DNA from: Microcyclospora pomicola | Lineage: Eukaryota; Ascomycota; Dothideomycetes; Capnodiales | Length of the DNA: 64,000 nucleotides | Reading direction: 5' to 3' | NCBI GenBank assembly: GCA_002786065.1 | Contig: NHNY01000008.1 | Location: 62,001-126,000, forward strand | Part shown: positions 11,511 through 22,186 of the stretch, in pieces | Position numbering within the stretch: the first letter of the stretch is position 1 | Layout of the letters: each line of letters opens with the position of its first letter | Position numbers and translations under genes: made by a program | The notes under the pieces: model-generated | The model's database searches: none | What the model was told of the DNA's origin: nothing | Seen by the model: the letters and a program-made list of their open reading frames with translations, nothing else

Positions 11511-12513
11511 CTGAATTCGGCAAGCTGCCTTCACAAATTCTCCTGATTTGGGCCGGGATCAAACTCCAGAAGTCCTGCAAGTGACGGTAGCTTGTTCAGC
11601 ACTGGTGAAACATCTCCATGACGTGGGACAGGAACAAAGTAGAGAGAGCAACAGATGAACTTGCGATTGCGGGTACTGCCGTACGCATGTGACAGCCACG
11701 CGGGTTCAAATGAAGAGATTCAGTGGACAATCATTCTGCCTACTTGTCTTATGATGCATCGTGGTACATGTCGATCACCATCGGAGATCCTTAACGCTGG
11801 CGTACTGTCACTGATTTCAATGAAAATCGGAATTCGTTGTCACGACTGTAGCTGATACATCCTTGAAATGCACAACCCTAAGGTTGATCTTCTAGTACCG
11901 CTGATATGGAGCGATGAACCGCGTCGATCTTGCGTCATTACGTAGTGCACGACATCGCATCAATAACACTGGGAGAAACGCAGAGAGGCATTACAAGTTG
12001 CATCTGCTTAGAAGCATGCAATGTTAATATGTCCCTAAGGTAATTCTATGTAGAGGTACATAACTGGGAACGAAAAAGTGACAGGCTTACGATGTGATCT
12101 CGTGGCGTTACATGGGTAGCTTCATCATACAATAATCCACATCGACTGTACCTCACTGCGATCCTGCGACATGATGTAGCCCGGTATGAGATGCTTCGGG
12201 CCGGAGAGTGCTGTAGAGGCGTTATGTCCGAGACTCTCTACTCATGACTGTCCGATGGAGCTCGTGCTATGGACTGGTCGCATAAGGGAAAAGGTACGAT
12301 CGCGCGTAGACGGAGTTAGGGTGAGCTGCAGCTCTATGTCCGTGGATCCTAAACACCGCCGTCACTACATGTACAGCACATCCACGCAGGTATATAAAGC
12401 ACGTCTGCCGCCTGAGGAAACTGAAGCATTGTATCTAAAACGAATTGCTCAATTGTCTCTTCACCAACTGAAACTTGACCCAACAGTGACAAGACCATCT
12501 CTGTGCCACGATA
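11511..12513. other. gene-free divergent promoter region
   Basis: About 1 kb between the pinin-like gene (-) and the SDR (+). A TATA-like box lies at 12391-12399. No coding frame or repeat recognised. Confidence 0.55.
12391..12399 (+). promoter_or_regulatory. TATA-like box of the SDR gene
   Basis: TATATAAAG, 115 nt upstream of the SDR ATG, a normal position for a fungal core promoter. Consensus match only. Confidence 0.5.
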
Positions 12514-13257
12514 ATGTCACGCACCATCCTCATCACGGGCGCCAACTCCGGTGTAGGATACGCCGCCGCCAAGATCCTTGCCCATGCATCCGAGACCAAC
12601 CATGTCGTCCTGGCCGGCCGCAATCTCGCCAAGGTCCGCGCTGCGATGGAGAAATTGCAGGCTACAAGCCCCAAGGGAAAGCTCTCCAGTGTCATCATCG
12701 ATGTCAACTCGCGCCAGAGCATCGACGCCGCCGCCGCTCAGATCACACGTGAGATCGGCTCGCTGGACGTGCTGATCAACAACGCCGGCATTGCGGTCAC
12801 CGATCCAGACCTCGAGGTCCAATTGACCGAGTCGTATCGCACCAACGTCATTGGTCCTTCGCTAGTCAGCCAGGCATTCAGACCGCTGCTGCTCAAATCC
12901 TCCAACCCCTACATCCTCTATGTTTCCAGTGGCCTGGGTTCGTTGACCCTGGCCTCGCCGGGGAATGCGTTGAGAGGCACCTACGACTCCGACGGCTACC
13001 GTTCCAGCAAGTCCGCACTCAACATGGTGGCATTGGAGGACGCTCGGCGATCGGAAGCGACGGGGATCAAAGTCTTCGCCGTCTGTCCGGGATTGGTCGA
13101 GTCGAACTTGCGAGGCGAGGCACCCGAGCAAGTAAGCGCAGGTGGCCAGGCAATCAGCGCAGACACGTCGGGAGAGTTCTTCAGAAGCATTGTCGATGGA
13201 GAGCGGGATGCGGATGTTGGAAAGTTCTGTCACGCAGAGGGTGTGTATCCTTGGTAG
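12514..13257 (+). CDS. short-chain dehydrogenase/reductase
   Basis: A single exon of 247 residues. The NAD(P)-binding motif TGANSGVG is at residues 8-15, NNAG follows near 90, the catalytic Ser is in the SSGLGS stretch, and the YxxxK pair is YRSSK. This is the full length of a classical SDR, with all catalytic residues. Asn-rich details of the cofactor loop (AGRNLAKV) favour NADPH, which is inference. The substrate cannot be told. It has its own TATA-like promoter and does not share a cluster with obvious biosynthetic genes. Confidence 0.9.
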   Translation: MSRTILITGANSGVGYAAAKILAHASETNHVVLAGRNLAKVRAAMEKLQATSPKGKLSSVIIDVNSRQSIDAAAAQITREIGSLDVLINNAGIAVTDPDLEVQLTESYRTNVIGPSLVSQAFRPLLLKSSNPYILYVSSGLGSLTLASPGNALRGTYDSDGYRSSKSALNMVALEDARRSEATGIKVFAVCPGLVESNLRGEAPEQVSAGGQAISADTSGEFFRSIVDGERDADVGKFCHAEGVYPW

Positions 13258-13335
13258 AGGTAGACCGAATTAGTAGATTAGACATCAGACTTCCAATATC
13301 ATGCAGAACATAGTAGTTCTTCAACAAAGATCGCC

Positions 13336-15465
13336 TCAACCGGTGCACCGCTCCCAAGGCTCTCGATAGATCAGCCCCATCCCTTCGAACACCCTCCTTT
13401 CCGCTTCCAGCATTGTCGTCGCTCGCTCACGTCCTGCGTTGACATGGTAGCGCTCCAGGTCGACCACTTCTCCATTCCCTCGATCTCGTACCCCGCTGCT
13501 GTCAAACTTCCAAGCTTTGGCATACTTTGCATACCTTCGTAAGTCTCGCTGGAAAGTTGTGCCACCGCTCCAACCCACTACAGCACACCCAACCGCCCGC
13601 CACGGAGCGATGATAATATCAACTCTCCGGTGGATGTTGGGATTTTTCGCCTTCGGGTCTGCAGCGAGGTCACTTTGCTGCGTCGGCCAGACGGGATCTT
13701 GCCAGACCACAAGTGCCTTGTCTAGCGAGTCGAAGCCATGCCCTCCGCCGCCGGACTTGAAGGGAAGAGTCTGCTGATCTCGATGGGACGAATGGAGGGA
13801 CAACAAGAGAGTATGTGTGATCCAATTCTCGTCTTCGAGGCTCGCGACGATGTCGTTGATGAAATTTGCGGTCTGCTCCTCATCTGGGTGTGATATGATG
13901 ATGTCCACATCGCCACAAGTTTCTTTACCTCTACGGTATCCACCAACGATCGTGGTTTGGATGCCGTCGTCGCGCACTCGGACGGCGTGTTTATGGATGA
14001 TGGCTCCGATCTGCGCAACTTCGGCGCGAGGAATGAGGTCCAAAAACTCATCGTAGAATTTCACGCCGATCTGCTGGACACGAGTGAGGGTGCGCCATCC
14101 ATATTCAACGATGTCATCCAGATCGTACCACCCTTTATCGTAGTAAAATTCTCGTGCGGTGGTCGCACCAACTCCCCAGATGTCATAGAAGGTATGGAGG
14201 ATCCTCAAGTCTGCATCTGCTTCGATATCTTCGACAGCCTTCAGCTTCCCGGTGTTGCTCCATTCCACGAACAAATTGGCCACCTTGCGATCGCAGCCCG
14301 GAAGAGCCACGATTTCCAGAGGACTACTTAGCTTGTAGGGGTAAGCTGCAATGGCAGCAATGCTTGTGCCATACGCCCGCACACCGATTTCGTCGTTTGT
14401 CAACAACCGTGCAGTACTGATCTTCTTCAGCAAAGCAATGAAATCTTCATTCGGGGAGTCCTTCGGGGTCATCCGCTGACAGGCGTACTTAACGCCTTCT
14501 TTCACCCACTCTGGCATTTCAGGAAGCTCCGATGCTTGTGGTTCGTCGTCACCTGTCGTTGTCTGTTGAAGAAGATGCGAGTACTGACTGTCGGTTCCAT
14601 GACCAGCTGCCCAGCTTGCGCTTGGGTTGGCCGAGAGCGTCTTGGGGCCGGGTCCCAGTTTGCGTCTTCCAAATCTATCGTTAGAAGACGGAGCTTTCGA
14701 AGCATCTTCTCGCGCGCGTTCCAGAATCTCATGCTGATCTACAGGTTTCGTGGGACTAGAATGGTAGGCCGTGTCAATAGACCTTTGCGAGTGCTTGGTG
14801 TTGGAGATGACCAAGGATTGACTCTGTTTTGGCGGCGTGGTGGATCGTCCTTTATAGATTATGTATTGGTCCAGTGGAACCACCGCATCAAGTCCCTTGC
14901 ACGCTTCGAACCAGGCAGTACTCACAACTGTAATCAGACCAGCAGTCCCAGACTGCTGTGTTGATGGGACTGCTTGCCGTAACGTCGTCTTTAATCTCTG
15001 TGGCGCATCAGACGTGGAGCGAGCAACGACTTCATCTTCCGAGGCTGTGCTACTGTCATCGATAATGATAGCCTGCTTCTCGTTCTTACCGACACTCTCC
15101 TCCAGTTCGATCCTCCTCCGCTTTTCTGGTCGAGCATCGACACCTACATCATCTGGCGTAGTCGCGATCTGCGGCTCAATCACTTCGTCCGTCCAGAGCC
15201 CCTTTTCACGCAAGTCGAACCGCGCCCTGGCTTTCTTCGTCACTTTACTGAGCACAATTTTCGCTTCGTGGATGTTGTATGTCAAGGTCGCCCCAGCTTC
15301 ACTGAGCTCGTCCTCGAGATCATGCAGCTCATCATTGTCCAGATGGGAGTTGGACAGGTAGATCGGTGGCATTGAACTCAAGTCCAGCGCAGCCACGACG
15401 TGTGTTTCCAAGGATACCGGGTCCTCTGGGAACGATGTGTTGTTTCCGCTCATCGTTGTACACAT
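13336..15465 (-). CDS. POL4: DNA polymerase family X (Pol4/Pol mu-like)
   Basis: One exon, 709 residues. An N-terminal BRCT-like part (about 30-110: PPIYLSNSHLDNDELHDL ... ATLTYNIHEAKIVLSK) is followed by a Ser/Thr-rich linker, an 8-kDa-like domain (about 345-420) and helix-hairpin-helix segments (LPGCDRKVANL, GVGATTAREFY). The palm has GGYRRGKETCGDVDIIIS with the DVD metal ligands, and RRVDIIIAPW with the third Asp. In the sugar-gate position the motif is GWSGG, of the Pol mu/TdT kind rather than the YFTGS of Pol lambda. The role would be gap filling in non-homologous end joining. A second ATG lies at 15453. Divergent from MTG1. Confidence 0.92.
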   Translation of the reverse strand: MCTTMSGNNTSFPEDPVSLETHVVAALDLSSMPPIYLSNSHLDNDELHDLEDELSEAGATLTYNIHEAKIVLSKVTKKARARFDLREKGLWTDEVIEPQIATTPDDVGVDARPEKRRRIELEESVGKNEKQAIIIDDSSTASEDEVVARSTSDAPQRLKTTLRQAVPSTQQSGTAGLITVVSTAWFEACKGLDAVVPLDQYIIYKGRSTTPPKQSQSLVISNTKHSQRSIDTAYHSSPTKPVDQHEILERAREDASKAPSSNDRFGRRKLGPGPKTLSANPSASWAAGHGTDSQYSHLLQQTTTGDDEPQASELPEMPEWVKEGVKYACQRMTPKDSPNEDFIALLKKISTARLLTNDEIGVRAYGTSIAAIAAYPYKLSSPLEIVALPGCDRKVANLFVEWSNTGKLKAVEDIEADADLRILHTFYDIWGVGATTAREFYYDKGWYDLDDIVEYGWRTLTRVQQIGVKFYDEFLDLIPRAEVAQIGAIIHKHAVRVRDDGIQTTIVGGYRRGKETCGDVDIIISHPDEEQTANFINDIVASLEDENWITHTLLLSLHSSHRDQQTLPFKSGGGGHGFDSLDKALVVWQDPVWPTQQSDLAADPKAKNPNIHRRVDIIIAPWRAVGCAVVGWSGGTTFQRDLRRYAKYAKAWKFDSSGVRDRGNGEVVDLERYHVNAGRERATTMLEAERRVFEGMGLIYREPWERCTG

Positions 15466-15840
15466 TTAAAGAGCGTAATTCAGATATGAGGTACCTCATG
15501 CAGCCATTCCCAATAGGCCGTTCATTTGTTGAAATCTGGAGGCCGAATGCGCGTGGCTGTGGTGCGCATAACAGCAAGCAAGCATGTCATTTTCTCACAC
15601 TCACCCTTGAGATCTATTCCAAAGCGTCACTGTATGTAAGTGGCAAGAGATATAGACATTGACAGATCAATGCTTCCATCATGATGTGAATATTTGGACC
15701 ATCACGTGTCGTCATTGCATTCTCGGCACCAGCCGTCCCCCGAACAGCTCAGCTACAATTATCTACGTGCATCTCATCGAGCATGCAACATCCTTAGACG
15801 TGAGTACACTTACTTGCTTCCCATCAAATGGACATTTCTG
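15466..15840. other. divergent promoter region, POL4/MTG1
   Basis: 375 bp shared by two divergent genes. No clear TATA box or other element recognised. Confidence 0.5.
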
Positions 15841-17020
15841 ATGTCCGCGTTCATCCCTCGTAATGTCTTCCCGCCACTGGACTCTCTCCCACGGTCGTAC
15901 TATCTCGGACATCATGCTGCTGGGCTGGCGCGGATGCGGTCGATGCTCTCGCAGATCGATCTGGTCATCGAATGTCGAGACTATCGCATCCCCTTGACCT
16001 CGCGGAACCCGATGTTTGAAGACAGCTTGAGAGGGCGACAGAGAGTGGTCGTGTATACCAAACGCGACTTGGGCGCGGAGAAGAATCGAGCGGGAGAAGA
16101 GGCTGTCAAGGTAGGTCTTCTTGGAAACAATCGTATTTCGTTCCCGTTTTCAAATTATTCCTCTCTTCCTTGATTCTTTATGGTAGACATTCCTTTCTGA
16201 TCATCTCAATATCTGTAAGTAGACTACCCAATCCCTCCTTTCCACCCTCCACTATCCCTCTCCTGTTTTGATCTCCGACCACAAATCCGCCAAAGACACC
16301 CGTGCCCTGCTGTCCTACATCCGCGAAACCACATCTCGACATCAGACCCTGACAGGATCTCACCTGATGATCGTCGGCATGCCGAACGTGGGCAAATCCT
16401 CGCTTCTTAACTCCCTGCGCCGCGAAGGTGTTGGCAAAGGCAAGGTCGCCTCGACCGGCGCGCAACCAGGCATCACGCGCAAGATTGGAACGAACGTCAA
16501 GATACTGGCGGACGAGGACACAGGTGGAGTATATCTGCTCGACACTCCAGGTGTCTTCATACCCTACGTGCCGGATGCCGACCACATGCTGAAGCTCGCA
16601 CTATGCGGCAGCGTCAAGGATGCGGTGATTCCGCCCTTCACTCTAGCCGATTATCTGCTCTTCCACCTGAACCTGCAACCCCAAGGCGCCGAGCTGTACT
16701 CTGCATACTGCCGTCCGACGAACGACGTCATGGCGCTGCTCGAGGGCGTGGCGCGCAAGACCGGGCGCTTGCAGAAAGGCGGCACGCCGGATCTCGAGGG
16801 GACGGCGTTGTGGCTGATACAGCGGTGGCGCAACGGCCATCTCGGTCGCTTTCTGCTCGACGATGTCTCGGAAGCGGGTATACGCGCTTGGCAGCTCGCA
16901 GACGCAGAGACGGGCAATGGCGGCGGGCAGAGGAGTTTGAACCAGGCACGTAAAGCGGAGAAAGAGGCGCTGCGGCAACGTAACAAAGCGCGGCGGAGTG
17001 CGGCGAATCAGGGCGATTGA
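15841..17020 (+). CDS. MTG1: mitochondrial ribosome-associated GTPase 1
   Basis: Two exons, 15841-16110 and 16223-17020, give 355 residues. The intron (112 nt) starts GTAGGT; an in-frame TAG just before 16223 forces the acceptor there, and it yields LHYPSPVLISDHKSAKD, as the family requires. The GTPase is circularly permuted: TKRD (G4) comes first, then GMPNVGKSS (G1), a switch region with STGAQPGITR (G2), and DTPG (G3). This order defines the YlqF/RbgA group. Mtg1 assists assembly of the mitochondrial large ribosomal subunit on the inner membrane. The C-terminus is basic. No strong presequence is visible, though the first 15 residues are weakly positive. Confidence 0.92.
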
Positions 17021-17649
17021 GCTCTGATGGGGCCTCCAGATGTTGTCTGCTAGAGACGACCTCGAACAGTGGCAGATGGTCACGCTACACATGGTATATC
17101 GCCCTGAAGTCTCTCAATGCCTCACTGCCTGTCGCGGTGTGATTGCACAATCTGGATATCTTTGACCTGGGAAGCAGCATCTCATCGCTGCACTCAACTA
17201 TGCTCACAGTCCCAGGGCATGGCAGAAGGAGATTGCTGGTCAACATCCAGCTGGCGGTGTCATGCAGGACAAGAACAAGGCGCAAGGTCGCACGCATCCA
17301 ATTCGGCAGCAAGACCGAGTACGTACAGAAGAGATGAGAAGACGACATTGTTTCAATAAGGTTTTTGGAGCAGAATAGATTTCTATCTATCCTGCCCTAA
17401 GGCGGTAGACTCATATAGAACACCGACGTCGCGCAGGAACTGCACAAGGAGTGGAGTGTAGAAAGGACATCGTCCGAGGTGGTAAAGACAGGAGAGGAGA
17501 CGATGGAAACAAGTTTCATCGCGGAGCGGAGAGAAGCTTATAGGAAGGAAAGAAGGACTTCACTACCTTGAAGCACATCGAATCATGCTAAGATAAACGA
17601 TAACCCAGCGTCGGTAAGCAAACTTTTGCACCTTTCCAGGTGTTTCTGT
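17021..17649. other. gene-free convergent spacer
   Basis: Between the 3' ends of MTG1 and eIF5. Short overlapping frames without family resemblance. Confidence 0.55.
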
Positions 17650-18915
17650 TTATTCGCTGTCCTCGTCCTCGCTTTCGGCGTTGTTGAGCCACTCGAGAAA
17701 CTGCTCGGCGCTCTTGCGGACCTTGCGGCTGGTGGCGAGGTCGACGTATTTCTTGCTGGCCTTGCCGCCCCAGGACTTCAAGACTTCCTCAGAAACGAGA
17801 TCGTTGTCATAGAGCTTGAGCAAAATGGCCGACACCTGCGGGATGAGGGCGGGTTTGTCGATACCGACGAAGCGCTCGATGCCGCCGAGGAAAGCTTTCT
17901 CGTGGCGGTCGGAGGTGATCATCTTCTTGAGCATGCTGGCACGTCCGGGGATCTGCTTGACGATGTTCTCGTCGAAGATGGTCTGGGCGAGAACGGCAGG
18001 GGTGCGGTGCTTGCTATCGATACCCAGCTCCTTGGCCTTGAGGTAGATGTCGACGTCCTTAACCTCGCCGACACCGCCGTTGGCAGTGGCTTCCTCCTCA
18101 ATCCATTTACCAAGCGCGTCGTATCCATTGGAACCAGATCCTTCCCCATCTTCGTCACCCTCAATGACAAGCGACTGCTTGAGATCTTCAGGAAGAGCCT
18201 TGGCACGGGCTTTGATGGCTTCCTCGGACATGTCGATGGCCCATTCAACCTCCTTCTCCTGCTCGGGCTCGTTAAGCTCTTTGGCCTCGGCGTTGATCTT
18301 GCGCGTCAAAGCATCGTCTTCCTCGCTGCCAGCATCGCCCGCGTCATCATCATCATCCCCGTTGTCCGAGCCACTCTCGCCCGGACTGCCACCATTGCCG
18401 TCCCCAGTACCGTTGCGCTCAGCTTCTTTACGAGCACGACGCTCGGCCTTCTTGGTCGACTTGTCCTTCTTGCCTTTCTTGGGCGCATTCTTGAGGATGA
18501 AGGAAGAGAGCTTGTGGCGCAGGTCGGCGTGCGTGCGCTGACCGCAGGCCTTGCAGTCGAAGATGATGTCGCCATCCTTGATGTTGACTACGGTCTCGGG
18601 GTTCGAGCATTGCTTGCACAGGACGAACTTGTTGATGAATCCATCGAGGTAATCCTGGAGCTTGGTGGCTTCGTGAGAACCGTTGATGATCCAGCGGTCG
18701 TCCTTGGGGTCAATGTTGGTCTGAGCGCCAAGCTCGAAGCCAAAGTACTTGATGACATAGCTGGGAGGCCGGGCGAGCTGATCGGCCACGTTGCTCAGGT
18801 TGACGATCACGGTCTTGATCCCGTTACCTTTGCCTTCGATCTTGGACTGCAGCTTCTCCATCTTGTATCGGTAGAAGGGGTCGGTGACATCGCGACGAAT
18901 GTTGACGGAAGCCAT
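17650..18915 (-). CDS. TIF5: translation initiation factor eIF5
   Basis: One exon, 421 residues, near the yeast length. The N-terminal GAP domain begins MASVNIRRDVTDPFYRYKMEKLQSK in part, with Arg in the catalytic loop, and the zinc ribbon has CKQC ... CKAC (about residues 100-125). A Lys/acidic linker follows, then a C-terminal W2/HEAT domain (about 250-410) ending in an aromatic/acidic box (FLEWLNNAESEDEDSE). eIF5 stimulates GTP hydrolysis by eIF2 at start-codon selection and bridges eIF2, eIF3 and eIF1 through the W2 domain. No features missing. Confidence 0.97.
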   Translation of the reverse strand: MASVNIRRDVTDPFYRYKMEKLQSKIEGKGNGIKTVIVNLSNVADQLARPPSYVIKYFGFELGAQTNIDPKDDRWIINGSHEATKLQDYLDGFINKFVLCKQCSNPETVVNIKDGDIIFDCKACGQRTHADLRHKLSSFILKNAPKKGKKDKSTKKAERRARKEAERNGTGDGNGGSPGESGSDNGDDDDDAGDAGSEEDDALTRKINAEAKELNEPEQEKEVEWAIDMSEEAIKARAKALPEDLKQSLVIEGDEDGEGSGSNGYDALGKWIEEEATANGGVGEVKDVDIYLKAKELGIDSKHRTPAVLAQTIFDENIVKQIPGRASMLKKMITSDRHEKAFLGGIERFVGIDKPALIPQVSAILLKLYDNDLVSEEVLKSWGGKASKKYVDLATSRKVRKSAEQFLEWLNNAESEDEDSE

Positions 18916-19809
18916 GATTGCGGTATTGTACGTTGTCGTAGTGATTTATATAACAGATGCGTAATTCTCGGACGGCTGTATAGCACAGGTTGTTGACTGT
19001 TTGCAGGCTGGCAAAGACATGCAGTACTCTGACAGCGATGTGTGCTGTGTATGCGTTTCCTGTCGGTTGGAGCAAACGGAGCTATGACAAAAGTCTCTCG
19101 AATCGTGCGGTAAGGTCAAGGCAGCGATTCAGCCGTTGTTTCTTTCGTGGCCGCTACTACGAGGTCTTCGCAATATACGAAATGGTTGCTGCACCGGCGG
19201 CGGGTCGACTGTCGAAGCGTGCGCGTGGGACGAATACATAAACTCTGTCCTCTGCTCGGAACGGCGGTTGGATGTTTTGTTCGGAGGTGGGGGGGCTTTT
19301 GTGGGTGGAGTGGTGAACGTCGGCGGGGTCGACGATGTGCACAGATGGGTGGCGATGGGAGTCGATGCGTGAATGCTGATGGACGGATTGCTCGACGGCA
19401 GTCTGTTGATGGAGGGCTGTCGTGGGCGCGGAGTGGTGGTTGTGGTTCTGGTGGCGAGGGGAAAAAGACGGCGGTGGTGATGCGGACAACAAAAGACTTT
19501 CTCTGCTTTCGCGCAGATGCCGTCCCCCGCTTAGTGCGAGTCACTGCCGGGCCTGACTGCAGCACGTGTTGTGGCCTTGCGTGTTGCCGAGGACACCGAA
19601 CAGAATCATCTTCATATCATCGGCGTGATAATGTTTCACCCGTACGTGAAACCTTGAATACAATCATCCCTGTGGGTTGGTGCGATGTTATGATGCATTT
19701 GTTCACGAGTCGATGAAGGCCGTCAATAACGTTCCAGCGTCGGAATTGAGAGTGGGCTCAAACCCGATGTTGATATTCGGAATGCTTGCCTCGCCTCATG
19801 TATGTATCC

Positions 19810-19908
19810 TATAGACCTGACCAGGTCGGTCTATGCGATGTACCTCTTTCTTGAGTGATCCTCCATGGTATCAACAGTATATGAGCGAGTTCAGCATTTT
19901 ATAGACCT
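19810..19908 (+). promoter_or_regulatory. repeated TATAGACCT word and hairpin upstream of THI6
   Basis: TATAGACCT occurs at 19810-19818 and again at 19900-19908. The first copy forms the left arm of an imperfect palindrome, 19811-19834: ATAGACC pairs with GGTCTAT, and an inner GACC pairs with GGTC. It lies about 240 bp before the THI6 ATG. It could be a factor site; no function is shown by the sequence. Confidence 0.3.
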
Positions 19909-19921
19909 AGAGAGACCGCAG

Positions 19922-19929
19922 TATAAATG
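19922..19929 (+). promoter_or_regulatory. TATA-like box of THI6
   Basis: TATAAATG about 143 nt upstream of the THI6 ATG. Consensus match only. Confidence 0.4.
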
Positions 19930-20060
19930 CTGAGGCATAGGACATGCAGCATCCTGTCTGACATCACATGAAAATGACATAGCTCAAAGACACCAAACCT
20001 CGAATATTCAACGAGTCAGATCTCGGTGCTCAGATCAATCCCGTATATGCCAGACGATAA

Positions 20061-20090
20061 ATGCCTAGACCATGGCCACGAGCAACGTAG
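20061..20090 (+). promoter_or_regulatory. short upstream ORF overlapping the THI6 start
   Basis: ATG at 20061 opens a nine-residue frame (MPRPWPRAT) ending with TAG at 20088-20090, so it overlaps the THI6 ATG at 20072 in another phase. It could lower or gate THI6 translation. Conservation is unknown. Confidence 0.4.
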
Positions 20091-21690
20091 ACTACTCCCT
20101 CTACCTCGTCACCGACTCCACGCCTGCGATCCTCGGCGCGAAAGACCTCGTGTCCGTGGTGCAGGCCGCGATCGAAGGCGGTGCGAGCACATCAAGACTG
20201 TCTTCGTTTCATCCCAGTTTGCTGACATCGATACCGCAGGCGTGACCATCGTGCAATTGCGCGACAAGACCGCCGACACAGGCGAGCTCGTCCGCATTGC
20301 GAAAGCGTTGCATAAAGTGACTAAGGCGGCGGGGGTGCCGCTGCTGATCAACGATCGGGTCGATGTGGCATTGGCAGCCGGGGTGGAAGGTGTGCATGTC
20401 GGGCAGGATGATCTGGATCTGAAGACGGCGCGGTCGATCCTAGGCGAACATGCGATCATCGGCGTGACGGCGAACAGCGAAAGGGAGGCGATCGATGCTG
20501 CGAGAGATGGCGCGGACTACCTCGGGGTGGGGACAGTGTTTGCGACGCCGACAAAGGAGAACACGAAATCAATCATCGGAACGGCGGGAGTACAGCAGAT
20601 CTTAACTGCGCTCGTGGACAAGGAATTGGGTCATGTCAAGACGGTATGTATAGGGGGGATTAACGCAACCAACACTCAACGAGTGCTCTATCAGACTACT
20701 TCGCCCCGAAAGAGACTCGACGGTGTGGCAGTAGTCAGCGCGATAATGGCCGCCCAAGATCCCAAAGCTGCCGCAGCATCGCTGTCAAAACTGATCGCCT
20801 TGCCACCACCCTTCGCATCATCTTCCACCAAGTCGAAACTGTCACGAGATGTTGTATTGGCCAGAGTACCTATCATCATCAAACGCATGGCGGAAAAGAA
20901 ACCGCTATGCCACAACATGACGAACCTAGTGGTGCAGAACTTCGCTGCCAATGTCGCCTTAGCCGTGGGCTCGTCACCGATCATGTCAAACAATGGACTC
21001 GAAGCAGGGGATCTCGCGGCGCTAGGCGGAAGTCTGGTGATCAACATGGGTACGACGACCCCTGAAATGCGATTGAACCATCTTCAAGCTTTGGCGGCAT
21101 ACAATGCCATTGGAGGCCCAGTACTTCTCGATCCTGTCGGCGCCGGTGCGACGGCACAGCGGCGAGAAGGCGTAAAAGCGCTGATGGGCGGCGGATATTT
21201 TGATGTCATCAAAGGCAACGAAGGCGAGATTCGTACTATTTCGGGAGCAGCGGGAGTCAAACAACACGGTGTCGACAGTGGGGCCTCCCAGCTCTCGCTA
21301 GACGACAAAGTTACGCTGGTCCAAACAATCGCCGCACGAGAAAGGAATGTTGTTCTTATGACAGGTGTTCAAGACGTCTTGTCCGACGGCGAGAGGACAG
21401 TCATCATCAAAAATGGCCACAGGCTATTGGGAGAGATTACCGGCAGTGGTTGTGCGCTGGGGACGACGATTGCCAGTGTCTTGGCTGTCGAAAGAGAGGA
21501 CAAGCTGCTGGCTACTCTTTCTGCTATCTTGATGTACGAGATCGCAGCCGAGAGAGCGGCGCAAGCAAGCGGCGTACGAGGTCCTGGAACTTTCATCCCA
21601 GCGTTTATCGATGAGCTGTACCTAATCAAGCAAGCGAGCTCTACTGGTGATGGCGAATGGACGCAAAGTGCAATCATCAATTTTCTCTAG
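20072..21690 (+). CDS. THI6: bifunctional thiamine-phosphate synthase / hydroxyethylthiazole kinase
   Basis: Exons 20072-20180 and 20240-21690 give 519 residues. The 59-nt intron has donor GTGCGA, branch CTGAC and acceptor GCAG, and joins IEGG to VTIVQLRDKT as in the family. The N-terminal half is TMP synthase (YSLYLVTD, QLRDKT, VHVGQDDLD, GVGTVFATPTK, CIGGI). The C-terminal half is ThiM-type kinase (CHNMTNLVVQNFAAN, ALGGSLVINMGT, DPVGAGAT, GNEGEI, GSGCALG). It joins the pyrimidine and thiazole halves of thiamine and phosphorylates thiazole. Upstream, ATG 20047 is in frame with exon 2 if the intron is kept. Confidence 0.95.
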
Positions 21691-22186
21691 ACGATCAGAT
21701 AGCATCATGAGGCGGACTATCATAACGCAAAATCGCTTCTGACGATGCGTACGTGGTAATGCCCGACTGTTAGGGTGGTTGTTGACTGACCACATCTTGA
21801 GTGATAGCAGAGGTATCGACCACCTCACCGGGTCTGCCGCGGTCAATGAGCCACAGACGGGGTGATCAGATGTAGGATATCTGCTCTTCTTGCCGTTGAA
21901 TATCACACTATACGGTTATTGAGGACTTGGAAGCTCTTGTTCACAGTCCCATCATGTTGTCCCTTCATCATGCATCCCGACTCTCGTGTCGATAGCCTAC
22001 TTTCAGTATGTGTCCACAATGCAACCAAGTTCAGGGTTGCGCGGCAGTTGTATCATGTCTCTAGCTCCGTTTGAGCAATGTTATCAAATGGTAGCTGCAC
22101 AACTTCTTCGCGGCCGCCTGAACGTACAGCAGTGAAGACGCGTTCTAAGGCCTCTGTGTTTTGATCATCTTGTCGAGGAGAAGTCT
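21691..22186. other. gene-free convergent spacer
   Basis: Between the 3' ends of THI6 and the HET-ankyrin gene. Nothing recognised. Confidence 0.55.

Larger units (their letters stand above)
18916..20071. other. divergent promoter region, eIF5/THI6
   Basis: 1.16 kb without a convincing gene; the frames at 19136-19716 are overlapping and compositionally poor. It holds the candidate THI6 control elements listed separately. No TPP-riboswitch core (CTGAGA ... ACCTGATC-like) was found. Confidence 0.55.

Noticed and set aside
19116-19716. Several 100-190 residue frames upstream of eIF5
   Set aside because: They overlap on both strands, are rich in Arg/His/Cys, and have no plausible introns or family blocks.
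18916-20071. TPP riboswitch upstream of THI6
   Set aside because: The conserved core words were looked for and not found; the palindrome there does not fit the fold.
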